Below are positions 54,329 through 61,094 of a stretch of DNA of 61,094 bases, piece by piece (within the stretch, counting starts at the first letter, position 1; every line of letters starts with the position of its first letter). Where the stretch lies: NCBI RefSeq assembly GCF_900215535.1, contig NZ_OCND01000013.1, positions 26,564 through 87,657 of the forward strand, read 5' to 3'. The notes beneath the pieces were generated by a model, which had not been told where the DNA came from, ran no database searches, and saw only the letters and a list, made by a program, of their open reading frames with translations. Position numbers and translations under genes: made by a program. This DNA comes from Pseudoxanthomonas wuyuanensis. GTDB lineage: Bacteria > Pseudomonadota > Gammaproteobacteria > Xanthomonadales > Xanthomonadaceae.

Positions 54329-55471
54329 ATGATGCGAATGCCTTTACGCGCAGTGCCGCTGCTGGCAGCACTGGCGGTGTCGCCGATCGCAACCGCGGCG
54401 CGGCCGTCGTCCTGCGATCTGACGGCGCAGGACGCGCAGCAGGCCGGGCCGGGCTGCGCGCAGGATTGGATGGATGCCAACCTGCGCCTCAACGACATCC
54501 AGGTGATCGGCACCCACAACAGCTACAAGCTGCCGATGGCGCCGCAGGAGCTGGCCGCACATCGCCGGCGCGATCCGGGTGGCGCCGATGGCCTGGACTA
54601 CGGCCACCGGCCGCTGGCCGAACAGCTGGACCGTGGCGTGCGCGGGCTGGAGCTGGACATCTACTACGACCCGCAAGGCGGCCGTTACGCGCATCCGTCG
54701 CTGCCGGCCAAGCAGCGCCAGGCGATGCGGGAACCCGGCTTCAAGGCCATGCACCTTTCGGATATCGACTATCGCAGCAACTGCCAGCCGTTCGCCGAGT
54801 GCCTGCGCATCGTGCGCGATTGGTCGCAGGCGCATCCGCGCCATGTGCCGATCCTCATCCTGATCAACGCCAAGGACGGACCGGCTGCGCCAGGGGCAGT
54901 GCAACCGCTGCCATTCGATGCGGTCGCATTCGACGCGCTGGATGCGGAAATCCGCGCGGTGTTTCCGCCCGGTTCGTTGATCGAGCCTGCGCAGGTGCAG
55001 GGCGATCATCCGTCATTGCGGCAGGCGGTCCATGCCGGAGCCTGGCCGCTGCTGGCGCAGGCGCGTGGCCGGGTACTGTTCGCGCTCGACGAGAGCCCGG
55101 CCAAGGTCGCGCTGTACCGGCGCGGCGGGCATCGCGTCATGTTCGTCAACGCCAGCGACGAATCCGAGGGCGACGCCGCCTACCTGACCCTCAACGAGCC
55201 GTTGCGCGAGGCCTCGCGAATCGCCGCTGCGGTGGCTGCTGGCCACCTGATCCGCACCCGCGCCGACGCCGATACCGCCGAAGCGCGCCGCAACGGTACG
55301 CGCAGGCGCGACGCGGCGCTGGCCAGCGGCGCGCAGGTGGTTTCCACCGACTACATCGACCCGGATGCGCGCTTGGGCGATTACCAGGTGAGCCTGCCAG
55401 GCGCCGCGGTGGCGCGATGCAATCCGCGCCGTGCCGCCGGCAAGTGCGCCGGGTGGGCGATCGAGGAATGA
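54329..55471 (+). CDS. Secreted PI-PLC-like (Ca-dependent) phosphodiesterase
   Basis: A 380-residue secreted protein (signal peptide cut near ATAARPS). The catalytic region has IGTHNSYKLP with His63, HRPLAEQLDRGVRGLELDIY with the metal-ligand type Glu/Asp pair, and AMHLSDIDYRSNC. The layout fits the Ca2+-dependent phosphoinositide-specific phospholipase C family (PI-PLC-C1). It probably splits inositol- or glycerol-phosphodiesters. It starts 14 bases after the receptor gene, with a GGGGAG just upstream. The true substrate is unknown. Confidence 0.83.
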   Translation: MMRMPLRAVPLLAALAVSPIATAARPSSCDLTAQDAQQAGPGCAQDWMDANLRLNDIQVIGTHNSYKLPMAPQELAAHRRRDPGGADGLDYGHRPLAEQLDRGVRGLELDIYYDPQGGRYAHPSLPAKQRQAMREPGFKAMHLSDIDYRSNCQPFAECLRIVRDWSQAHPRHVPILILINAKDGPAAPGAVQPLPFDAVAFDALDAEIRAVFPPGSLIEPAQVQGDHPSLRQAVHAGAWPLLAQARGRVLFALDESPAKVALYRRGGHRVMFVNASDESEGDAAYLTLNEPLREASRIAAAVAAGHLIRTRADADTAEARRNGTRRRDAALASGAQVVSTDYIDPDARLGDYQVSLPGAAVARCNPRRAAGKCAGWAIEE

Positions 55472-57021
55472 CGAGGATGCTCATCGTGCTGCGCGGGCTG
55501 TTCGGATTGCTGCTGCTTGCGTGCGCCGGCCATGCCCGGGCCTACCATGCCTCGGTCGACGCGGCACCGGATCTGGTGCTGCAGGGCGAACTCAGCGGCC
55601 GCGATCATCAGACCTATCGCAGCGTGCCATTCGAAGTACCGGCCGGCACCGCCCGCATCACCGTCGAGTTCGACTACAGCGGCCGCGACCGCAAGACCAC
55701 CATCGATCTGGGCATACTCGGCCCCGATGGCTTCCGCGGACAGGATGGTTTTCGCGGCTGGAGCGGCGGCAACAAGCGCATCTTCACCCTGTCGGCCAGC
55801 GACGCCACCCCGTCCTACCTGCCCGGGCCGATTCGCGCCGGCCGGTGGGCTTTGCTGCTGGGCATTCCCAACATCCGCGCCGACGAGCATGCCGAGTACC
55901 GCGCGCGGATCTGGTTGACCGGTGAGGACCAAAGCGATGCCGCCGGGCCCGAATCGCTATCGCCAGTGTTGCGCGCGCAACCGGGCTGGTACCGCGGCGA
56001 TCTGCATATGCATACCGCGCACAGCGACGCCAGTTGCACCAGCCAGAGCGGCGCGCGCGTACCCTGCCCGCTGTTCCTGACCGCGCAGGCGGCCTCGCAG
56101 CGCGGTCTGGACTTCGTTGCCGTCACCGACCACAACACGGTCTCGCATCTGCACGACATCCGCGGCCTGCAGCCGTATTTCGACCGCCTGCTGATGATGC
56201 CCGGCATGGAAATCACCACCTTCCAGGGTCACGTCAACGTGTTCGGGCTGCAGCGGGATCTGGATTTCCGTGTCGGCAGCGACGCGGTGCCGCACTGGAA
56301 CGCGTTGCTGGCCGAACTGCAGCGGCGCGGTCTGCCGGCATCGATCAATCACCCGATCCGGCCCAGCGACGAACGCTGCATGGGCTGCGGCTGGACTCCG
56401 CGCACGCCGGTCGACATGAGCCGTATCGCCGCGGTCGAAGCGGTCAATGGCGACGATGCCGGCACCCCGGCCTCGGGCCTTCCGTTCTGGTATCGCCAGC
56501 TCAATGCCGGCCACCGCCTGACCGCCATCGGCGGCAGCGACAATCACGATGCCGCATTGCAGGAGCGCCGGCCCGGCACCAGCGGTATCGGCACGCCTAC
56601 CACCGTGGTCCATGCCCAAGCGCTGTCGCAAGCGGCGGTGCTGGAAGGCATCCGTCGCGGACGCGTCTACGTGGATGTCGAAGGCAGCGCGCACCGCCGC
56701 CTGATCATGACCGCGCAATACGCCGGCGGCGTCGCGCAGATGGGAGACGCGCTGACGGTGCGCGCCGGCGAACGCATCCGTTTCGATCTGGAGATTGCCG
56801 ATGGCGCTGGCGCGCAGGTGGAATGGTTGCTGGACGGTGCGCCGATGGCGCCGCGCGAGGTGCTGCACGCCGCCGAAGGCAGGTTGCAACGGGAATGGCG
56901 CAGCGACGGCCGCCGCCACTGGCTCAGCGCCAACGCCTACGGTGCCGACGGCAGGCTGCACCTGATCGGCAACCCTATCTACCTCAACTTCGCAGAACCG
57001 GCACCTTCGCCAGCGCGCTGA
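55468..57021 (+). CDS. CehA/McbA-family PHP-domain metallohydrolase
   Basis: A 517-residue protein with a signal peptide (cut near ARAYH). An N-terminal beta-sandwich (about 30-160) precedes a PHP domain (about 175-400) with RGDLHMHTAHSD (His180, His182), VAVTDHN and GGSDNHD, metal-binding motifs of this family. A second beta domain follows. Family members hydrolyse ester bonds, including organophosphate or carbamate-type esters, in the periplasm. The start overlaps the upstream stop by four bases. It is the last gene of the receptor operon. Confidence 0.85.
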   Translation: MTRMLIVLRGLFGLLLLACAGHARAYHASVDAAPDLVLQGELSGRDHQTYRSVPFEVPAGTARITVEFDYSGRDRKTTIDLGILGPDGFRGQDGFRGWSGGNKRIFTLSASDATPSYLPGPIRAGRWALLLGIPNIRADEHAEYRARIWLTGEDQSDAAGPESLSPVLRAQPGWYRGDLHMHTAHSDASCTSQSGARVPCPLFLTAQAASQRGLDFVAVTDHNTVSHLHDIRGLQPYFDRLLMMPGMEITTFQGHVNVFGLQRDLDFRVGSDAVPHWNALLAELQRRGLPASINHPIRPSDERCMGCGWTPRTPVDMSRIAAVEAVNGDDAGTPASGLPFWYRQLNAGHRLTAIGGSDNHDAALQERRPGTSGIGTPTTVVHAQALSQAAVLEGIRRGRVYVDVEGSAHRRLIMTAQYAGGVAQMGDALTVRAGERIRFDLEIADGAGAQVEWLLDGAPMAPREVLHAAEGRLQREWRSDGRRHWLSANAYGADGRLHLIGNPIYLNFAEPAPSPAR

Positions 57022-57027
57022 CGACGA

Positions 57028-57237
57028 TCATCCTGGTTGCACGCCATGCGGCTGGATGTAGCCGCTGGCAATGCCGGCGGCCACCAGCAGGATCAGCAGC
57101 ACCGAAAAACCGATGCGGCGGGTCAGCGCATTGACCGTGCGCTTGCTGCGGCCGCCATCGACCAGCAGGTAGTAAAGGCCGGCGCCCAGGTTGTACAGGA
57201 TCAGGCCCAGGAAGCCGACGATAATGAGCGTTTTCAT
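57028..57237 (-). CDS. Twin transmembrane protein (DUF2909)
   Basis: A 69-residue protein with two membrane helices (about residues 5-25 and 42-62) and a short basic loop DGGRSKRTVNALTRR. The pattern fits DUF2909, a small family often found near cytochrome oxidase assembly genes. None of those is adjacent here. AAAGG precedes ATG 57237. It converges with the CehA-type gene. Confidence 0.8.
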   Translation of the reverse strand: MKTLIIVGFLGLILYNLGAGLYYLLVDGGRSKRTVNALTRRIGFSVLLILLVAAGIASGYIQPHGVQPG

Positions 57238-57279
57238 GGCAATGCCTTTGGCGGGTATGCGGGAACCGGCTTGCGCCGC

Positions 57280-57591
57280 TCAGCGGCGCCCGGCCAGCCA
57301 GCGCCAGCGCAGCGCGATGGCGGCGGTCAGCACGGCCAGGAACAGGCCGTAGGCCACCGAGGTCGCCAGCACCTGTTTCCAGATGGCGCCGGCATCCGGG
57401 TCGGCGTTGTGGAAGCCCCAGTGCATGCCGGCGCCTGCCAGCCCGGTGGCGGCCAGCAGGCTGATCGCATCGAAGGCCTTGCGGGCCAGATCGCGCGGCT
57501 GCCGCGGGTAGATCCAGAACAGCGCCGCCAGGATCGAAAACCACGGCACGAACAGGATCAGGGCCAGATTGATCTCGACTTGCCGGTTCAT
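57280..57591 (-). CDS. Small three-helix membrane protein, unknown
   Basis: A 103-residue protein with about three helices (8-26, 42-57, 75-95). No enzyme motif is seen. It lies 42 bases upstream of the DUF2909 gene on the same strand, and the two probably share a transcript. GAGG stands 12 bases before the ATG at 57591, which is a rather long spacing. I do not recognise a named family. Confidence 0.62.
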   Translation of the reverse strand: MNRQVEINLALILFVPWFSILAALFWIYPRQPRDLARKAFDAISLLAATGLAGAGMHWGFHNADPDAGAIWKQVLATSVAYGLFLAVLTAAIALRWRWLAGRR

Positions 57592-57668
57592 CGGCGGTCG
57601 GCCTCAAACGCTGGAAAGGGCTGTGATGCGGCCGGGATGCGGTTCATGGCGGGGATCCTGCCGGACCT

Positions 57669-57714
57669 GTATCAGATTTGTAAGAACCAGTTTTTCTGAA
57701 AAAAACCGTATCAG
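57669..57714 (+). promoter_or_regulatory. Direct repeat GTATCAG pair before the MocR gene
   Basis: GTATCAG occurs at 57669-57675 and 57708-57714, 39 bases apart and in the same direction. MocR regulators are known to bind pairs of direct repeats in their own promoters. Poly-A/T stretches lie between them. A self-regulatory site for the downstream gene is plausible but unproven. Confidence 0.45.
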
Positions 57715-57758
57715 TTGCCGGCTACACTGGGCTTCCGACCTTGCCCGGCGTTGCTGCG

Positions 57759-59168
57759 ATGAAGCGATACCAAGCCCTGGCGGAGGAACTGGCGCGTTCG
57801 ATCCGCACCGGCCTGTTGAAGCCGGGCGACCGCCTGCCCTCGGTCCGCCATGCCAGCGCCAGCCGCGGCATCAGCCCGGCCACCGTGTTCGAGGCCTACT
57901 ACCTGCTGGAGGCGCGCGGCCTGGTGCAGGCCCGGCCGCGATCGGGCTACTACGTCTCGTCGACCCCGCCGCCGGCCCTGCCGGCCGAGCCGGAAACCGC
58001 ATCGCAGCCGGACGGACAGTCGCGTCCGGTGGAAATCAGCGAACGGGTGTTCCAGGTGCTGGAATCGACCATGCATCGCGACGTGGTGCCACTGGGGTCG
58101 GCCTTTCCCAGTCCGCTGTATTTCCCGCTGGACAAGCTGGGCCGTGCGCTGGCCGCCAGCGCCACCGCGCTGGACCCGTGGAGCACCGTCGACGATCTGA
58201 CCCCGGGCAATGCGGAGCTGCGCCGGCAGATCGCCCTGCGTTACCTGATCGACGGCGTGCAGGTGGACCCGCGCGAAATCGTGATCAGCAACGGTGCGAT
58301 GGAGGCGCTCAACCTGTGCCTGTCGGCGCTGACCCGGCCGGGCGACACCGTGGCGGTCGAATCGCCGTGCTTCTATGCCGCGCTGCAGGCGCTGGAACAA
58401 CATGGCCTGCATGCGCTGGAAGTGGCCACCGATCCGCGCGAAGGCATCGACCTGGCCGCGCTGGAAACAGCCATCGAGCGGCACCGGCCGGCGGCGTGCT
58501 GGCTGATGACCAATTTCCAGAATCCGCTGGGCAGCGCAATGGGCGCCGACAAGAAGCGCGCGCTGGCCGAGCTGCTGGCGCGCCGGCAACTGCCGCTGAT
58601 CGAGGACGACGTCTATGCCGAGCTGTACTTCGGTGCGCGCCCGGCGCCGACCCGCGCTTTCGACCGCGAGGGCTGGGTCCTGCACTGTTCGTCGTTCTCG
58701 AAGGCGCTGGCGCCGGGTTACCGGATCGGCTGGGTCAGTTCGCCGCGGTACGCGCGGCAGCTGGCGCGGCAGAAGCTGATCTCCACCCTGGCCACCTGCG
58801 TGCCGGCACAGGCCGCACTGGCGCGCTACCTGGAACGCGGCACCTACGACCGCCATCTGCAGCATCTGCGCCGCAGCCTGCAGCACAACCAGGGCCAGTA
58901 CACCGACGCCATCGCCCGTTACTTCCCTGCCGGAACGCGGGTCAGCCGCCCCGGCGGCGGCTACTTCCTGTGGCTGGAACTGCCCGGCGGCATCGACACG
59001 CTGGCCCTGCAGCGGCGCGCCGCCGACGCCGGCATCAGCCTGGCGCCGGGCCCGCTTTTTTCCGCCAGCCGCGGCTTCCGCCATTGCCTGCGGCTGAACT
59101 ACGGACATCCGTTCGACGCCCGCGCCGAGGTTGCGCTGAAGACGCTGGGGCAGTGGCTGACGGAATGA
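57759..59168 (+). CDS. MocR-type GntR regulator fused to an aminotransferase-like domain
   Basis: A 469-residue protein. The N-terminal GntR helix-turn-helix (about residues 1-70) has LLKPGDRLPSVRHASASRG and SPATVFEAYYLLEARGLV. The rest is a class I aminotransferase fold that binds PLP, with the internal-aldimine Lys in SSFSKALAPGYRIGW. Members sense PLP or an amino compound. The target genes are unknown; its own promoter holds a direct repeat pair. ATG 57759 is 40 bases after the second repeat. No regulated gene is obviously adjacent. Confidence 0.92.
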   Translation: MKRYQALAEELARSIRTGLLKPGDRLPSVRHASASRGISPATVFEAYYLLEARGLVQARPRSGYYVSSTPPPALPAEPETASQPDGQSRPVEISERVFQVLESTMHRDVVPLGSAFPSPLYFPLDKLGRALAASATALDPWSTVDDLTPGNAELRRQIALRYLIDGVQVDPREIVISNGAMEALNLCLSALTRPGDTVAVESPCFYAALQALEQHGLHALEVATDPREGIDLAALETAIERHRPAACWLMTNFQNPLGSAMGADKKRALAELLARRQLPLIEDDVYAELYFGARPAPTRAFDREGWVLHCSSFSKALAPGYRIGWVSSPRYARQLARQKLISTLATCVPAQAALARYLERGTYDRHLQHLRRSLQHNQGQYTDAIARYFPAGTRVSRPGGGYFLWLELPGGIDTLALQRRAADAGISLAPGPLFSASRGFRHCLRLNYGHPFDARAEVALKTLGQWLTE

Positions 59169-59363
59169 GGTTCATCCGGCGCCGGTCGTCAGCCCACCGG
59201 CTTCCATCTGCCGTGCGCCGACCCTGTTCCGGCGGCGCGAATTGCGCACTGCAGCAAGGCATTTTCGCATCCGCTGGTAGAGTTCCCGAATCCCCGGGTC
59301 CCAGAACGCGACGATGAAACTGCTGGCTGTTCCTTCCAGTGACGCCTTTTTCTGCCAGCAAAA

Positions 59364-59377
59364 TGGTAGCGCTAACT
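59364..59377 (+). promoter_or_regulatory. xyl box upstream of xylB
   Basis: The 14 bases TGGTAGCGCTAACT match the palindromic xylose box TGGTAGCGCTAACA described for the LacI-family repressor XylR in Xanthomonas, at 13 of 14 positions. It lies 23 bases ahead of the GTG of xylB. Xylose-induced release of a XylR repressor is therefore likely, but xylR is not in this window. Confidence 0.82.
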
Positions 59378-59399
59378 TTTCTTTGCCGGAGGCGCGCGC

Positions 59400-60932
59400 G
59401 TGAGCCTGTTCATCGGCCTGGATGTCGGCACCCAGAGCGTCAAACTGGTCGCCTATGACCCGCAGCTGCGCCAGGTGGTCGCCAGCCATGGCCGGCCGCT
59501 GGAGCTGATTGCCGGCGATGACGGCAGTCGCGAGCAGCATGCCGAGTGGTGGTTGGCTGCGATCCGCGCCTGTTTCGCCCAGCTGGATCCGGCGCAGCGC
59601 CAGCAGGTGGCGGCGATCGGGGTCTCCGGCCAGCAGCACGGTTTCGTGCCTTTGGACCGCAACGGTGCGGTGCTGGCGCCGGCCAAGCTGTGGTGCGACA
59701 CCAGCACCAGCGTGGAGTGCGGAGAAATCATGGCCGCGGTCGGCGGCGTGCAGCGCTGTATCGAACTGGCCGGCAATCCCATCCTGGCCGGCTATACCGC
59801 CTCCAAGTTGCCATGGACGCGCAAGCACCGGCCGGACGCCTATGCGCAGCTGGCGACGATCCTGCTGCCGCACGACTACGTCAACTTCTGGCTGACCGGC
59901 GAGCGCTGGATGGAATACGGCGACGCTTCCGGCAGCGGTTGGCTGGACGTGCGCACGCGGCGCTGGTCGCCCGAGCTGTTGGCGGCGACGGACCCGGACC
60001 GCGATCTGGGCCAGCTGCTGCCGCCGCTGGTGGAGGCGGACGCCAGCTTCGCCATCGCACCGGCGATTGCCGACGAACTTGGCCTGCCGCGGCATGTGCG
60101 CGTGGCCGCAGGCGGCGGCGACAACATGATGGCGGCCATCGGCACCGGCAACGTTGCCGCTGGCCTGTTGAGCATGAGCCTGGGCACCTCCGGCACGCTG
60201 TTCGCCCATGCCGACCGGCCGGTGGTCGATGACGCTGCCGGCTGGGCCGCGTTCTGTTCGTCCACCGGCGGCTGGCTGCCGCTGATCTGCACGATGAACT
60301 GCACCGTCGCTACCGAAAACGTGGCGCGCCTGTTCGGGTTCGACAGCCGCGATGGCGATGCGGTAATGGCGGGCACCGCGCCGGGCGCCGGCGGGCTGGT
60401 GATGCTGCCGTTCTTCAACGGCGAGCGCACGCCGGATCTGCCGCATGCGCGTGGCGGGCTGTTCGGCATGGACCTGGGCAATCTGACCCGCGGCAATACC
60501 TACCGCGCGGCGATGGAAGGGGCCACCTACAGCCTGCGCAACGGCTACGACGCGCTGCGGGCGGCCGGCCTGGGCTTCGAAGCGATCCGCCTGACCGGCG
60601 GCGGCAGCAAGAGCGCCGCGTGGCGGCAGATGGTGGCCGATGTGTTCGGCTTGCCGGTGGACGTACCGGAGCAGGCCGAAGGCGCCGCGTTCGGCGCGGC
60701 GTTGCAGGCGCTATGGGCGCACGGCCGTGCCGGAGGCAGCCGGCAGGACATCGCCGCGATCGCGCGTGAGCATGTGCGGATCAGTCCCGCACTGTCGGCG
60801 CGACCGGACCCTGACGCCGTCACCGCCTATGACGAAGGCTACCGGCGCTTTCTCAGTCACCTGGATGCGGTCCGTCGGTGGTACGAAAAGCCGGGACTGG
60901 GGGCAGGGGACCCGGGACTGGGAAGCGCATAA
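59400..60932 (+). CDS. xylB: Xylulokinase
   Basis: A 510-residue FGGY-family kinase that phosphorylates D-xylulose. The N-terminal phosphate loop is FIGLDVGTQSVKLVAYD, with VSGQQHGFVPLD and LWCDTST as substrate-site features. The C-terminal half has LGTSGTLFAHAD and LTGGGSKSAAWRQMVADV. The start is GTG 59400, with GGAGG seven bases upstream. It is followed by xylA in the xylose route. Length is typical. Confidence 0.95.
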   Translation: MSLFIGLDVGTQSVKLVAYDPQLRQVVASHGRPLELIAGDDGSREQHAEWWLAAIRACFAQLDPAQRQQVAAIGVSGQQHGFVPLDRNGAVLAPAKLWCDTSTSVECGEIMAAVGGVQRCIELAGNPILAGYTASKLPWTRKHRPDAYAQLATILLPHDYVNFWLTGERWMEYGDASGSGWLDVRTRRWSPELLAATDPDRDLGQLLPPLVEADASFAIAPAIADELGLPRHVRVAAGGGDNMMAAIGTGNVAAGLLSMSLGTSGTLFAHADRPVVDDAAGWAAFCSSTGGWLPLICTMNCTVATENVARLFGFDSRDGDAVMAGTAPGAGGLVMLPFFNGERTPDLPHARGGLFGMDLGNLTRGNTYRAAMEGATYSLRNGYDALRAAGLGFEAIRLTGGGSKSAAWRQMVADVFGLPVDVPEQAEGAAFGAALQALWAHGRAGGSRQDIAAIAREHVRISPALSARPDPDAVTAYDEGYRRFLSHLDAVRRWYEKPGLGAGDPGLGSA

Positions 60933-61035
60933 GCCAGCAGCCTTCCACCCCTCACTCCTCATTTCTCACTCCTCATTTCTCACTCCTCATTTCTCACTCC
61001 TCATTTCTCATTCCCCACTCCCCAGTAGACCAGCC
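60933..61035 (+). repeat. Four 14-bp tandem repeats between xylB and xylA
   Basis: CTCACTCCTCATTT is repeated four times exactly at 60951-61006, followed by CTCATTCCCCACTCC. The strand is pyrimidine-rich on the sense side and ends about 20 bases before the xylA ATG. No Shine-Dalgarno sequence is visible there. The pattern resembles the repeats before gltD and the DUF4159 gene. Confidence 0.92.
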
Positions 61036-61094
61036 ATGACCAGCACTCCCTACATCGGTACCCGCGAATACTTCCCCGGCATCGGCCGCATTCC
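61036..61094 (+). CDS. xylA: Xylose isomerase, N-terminal fragment
   Basis: The frame starting at ATG 61036 gives TSTPYIGTREYFPGIGRI after the Met and continues past the window edge. YIGxREYFPGIGxI is the typical start of a xylose isomerase, and its position after xylB supports this. Only about 19 residues can be seen, so the identification rests on this start and the context. There is no visible ribosome binding site before the ATG. Confidence 0.8.
   Translation, partial: MTSTPYIGTREYFPGIGRI

Overview
The window is about 61 kb of GC-rich DNA with dense genes and short gaps. It most resembles a chromosome of the Xanthomonadaceae (Xanthomonas, Pseudoxanthomonas, Stenotrophomonas, Lysobacter group). 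Signs of this are the 14-base xylose box known from Xanthomonas ahead of a xylulokinase, several REP-like palindromes, a cytochrome c5-like anchored protein, TonB-dependent uptake, tandem I78 inhibitor lipoproteins, and protein sequences that read as gammaproteobacterial. The genus is an inference. I saw no rRNA, tRNA or CRISPR array and no intact insertion sequence.

Layout. (1) 0.2-7.5 kb, minus strand: a secreted GH5 glycoside hydrolase and the two glutamate synthase subunits. (2) 8-8.8 kb: two small I78-type protease inhibitor lipoproteins. (3) 9-23 kb, all minus strand: a long cluster. In transcription order it holds two tandem Tat-exported TldD-like metalloproteases, a TldE-like partner without a signal peptide, a secreted DUF4159 protein, a MoxR AAA ATPase, a DUF58 protein, a BatA-type protein, a DUF4175 protein with a His/Asp-rich stretch, and a membrane protein. 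(4) 23-31 kb, plus strand: an NYN-LOTUS protein, a DUF938 methyltransferase, a two-gene OpuB-type osmoprotectant importer whose binding protein is fused to the permease, ergothioneine genes egtB-egtD with a flavodoxin-like partner, and an MgtC-family protein. (5) 31-37.4 kb: a single-chain indolepyruvate ferredoxin oxidoreductase, a small secreted protein and gamma-glutamyltransferase (ggt). (6) 37.4-40.1 kb: a lower-GC patch with three unrecognised genes and a decayed copy of the ggt 3' end, which looks like an insertion at ggt. (7) 40-43 kb: an extracellular nuclease, a repeat-filled gap and a cytochrome c. (8) 43.4-48.4 kb: a four-gene operon with a PspA (ESCRT-III-like) protein, a classical AAA ATPase, a membrane coiled-coil protein and a substrate-binding/OmpA hybrid. 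(9) 48.5-51.6 kb: pgl and zwf, divergent from a GntR/UTRA regulator. (10) 51.8-57 kb: a TonB-dependent receptor, a PI-PLC-like enzyme and a CehA-type PHP hydrolase in one operon. (11) 57-61 kb: two small membrane proteins, a MocR-type regulator, xylB under a xyl box, and the start of xylA.

The intergenic DNA is unusually structured. One family of pyrimidine-rich repeats sits directly before the start codons of gltD, the DUF4159 gene and xylA. At the DUF4159 gene it has grown into three 123-bp tandem units that stay open for 41 codons each. A second family, an inverted-repeat element of about 200-270 bp, occurs twice, once between the two tldD-like paralogs. The most interesting gene-level items are the PspA/AAA operon, the Tat-TldD/TldE/MoxR cluster and the TonB receptor/PI-PLC/PHP operon.
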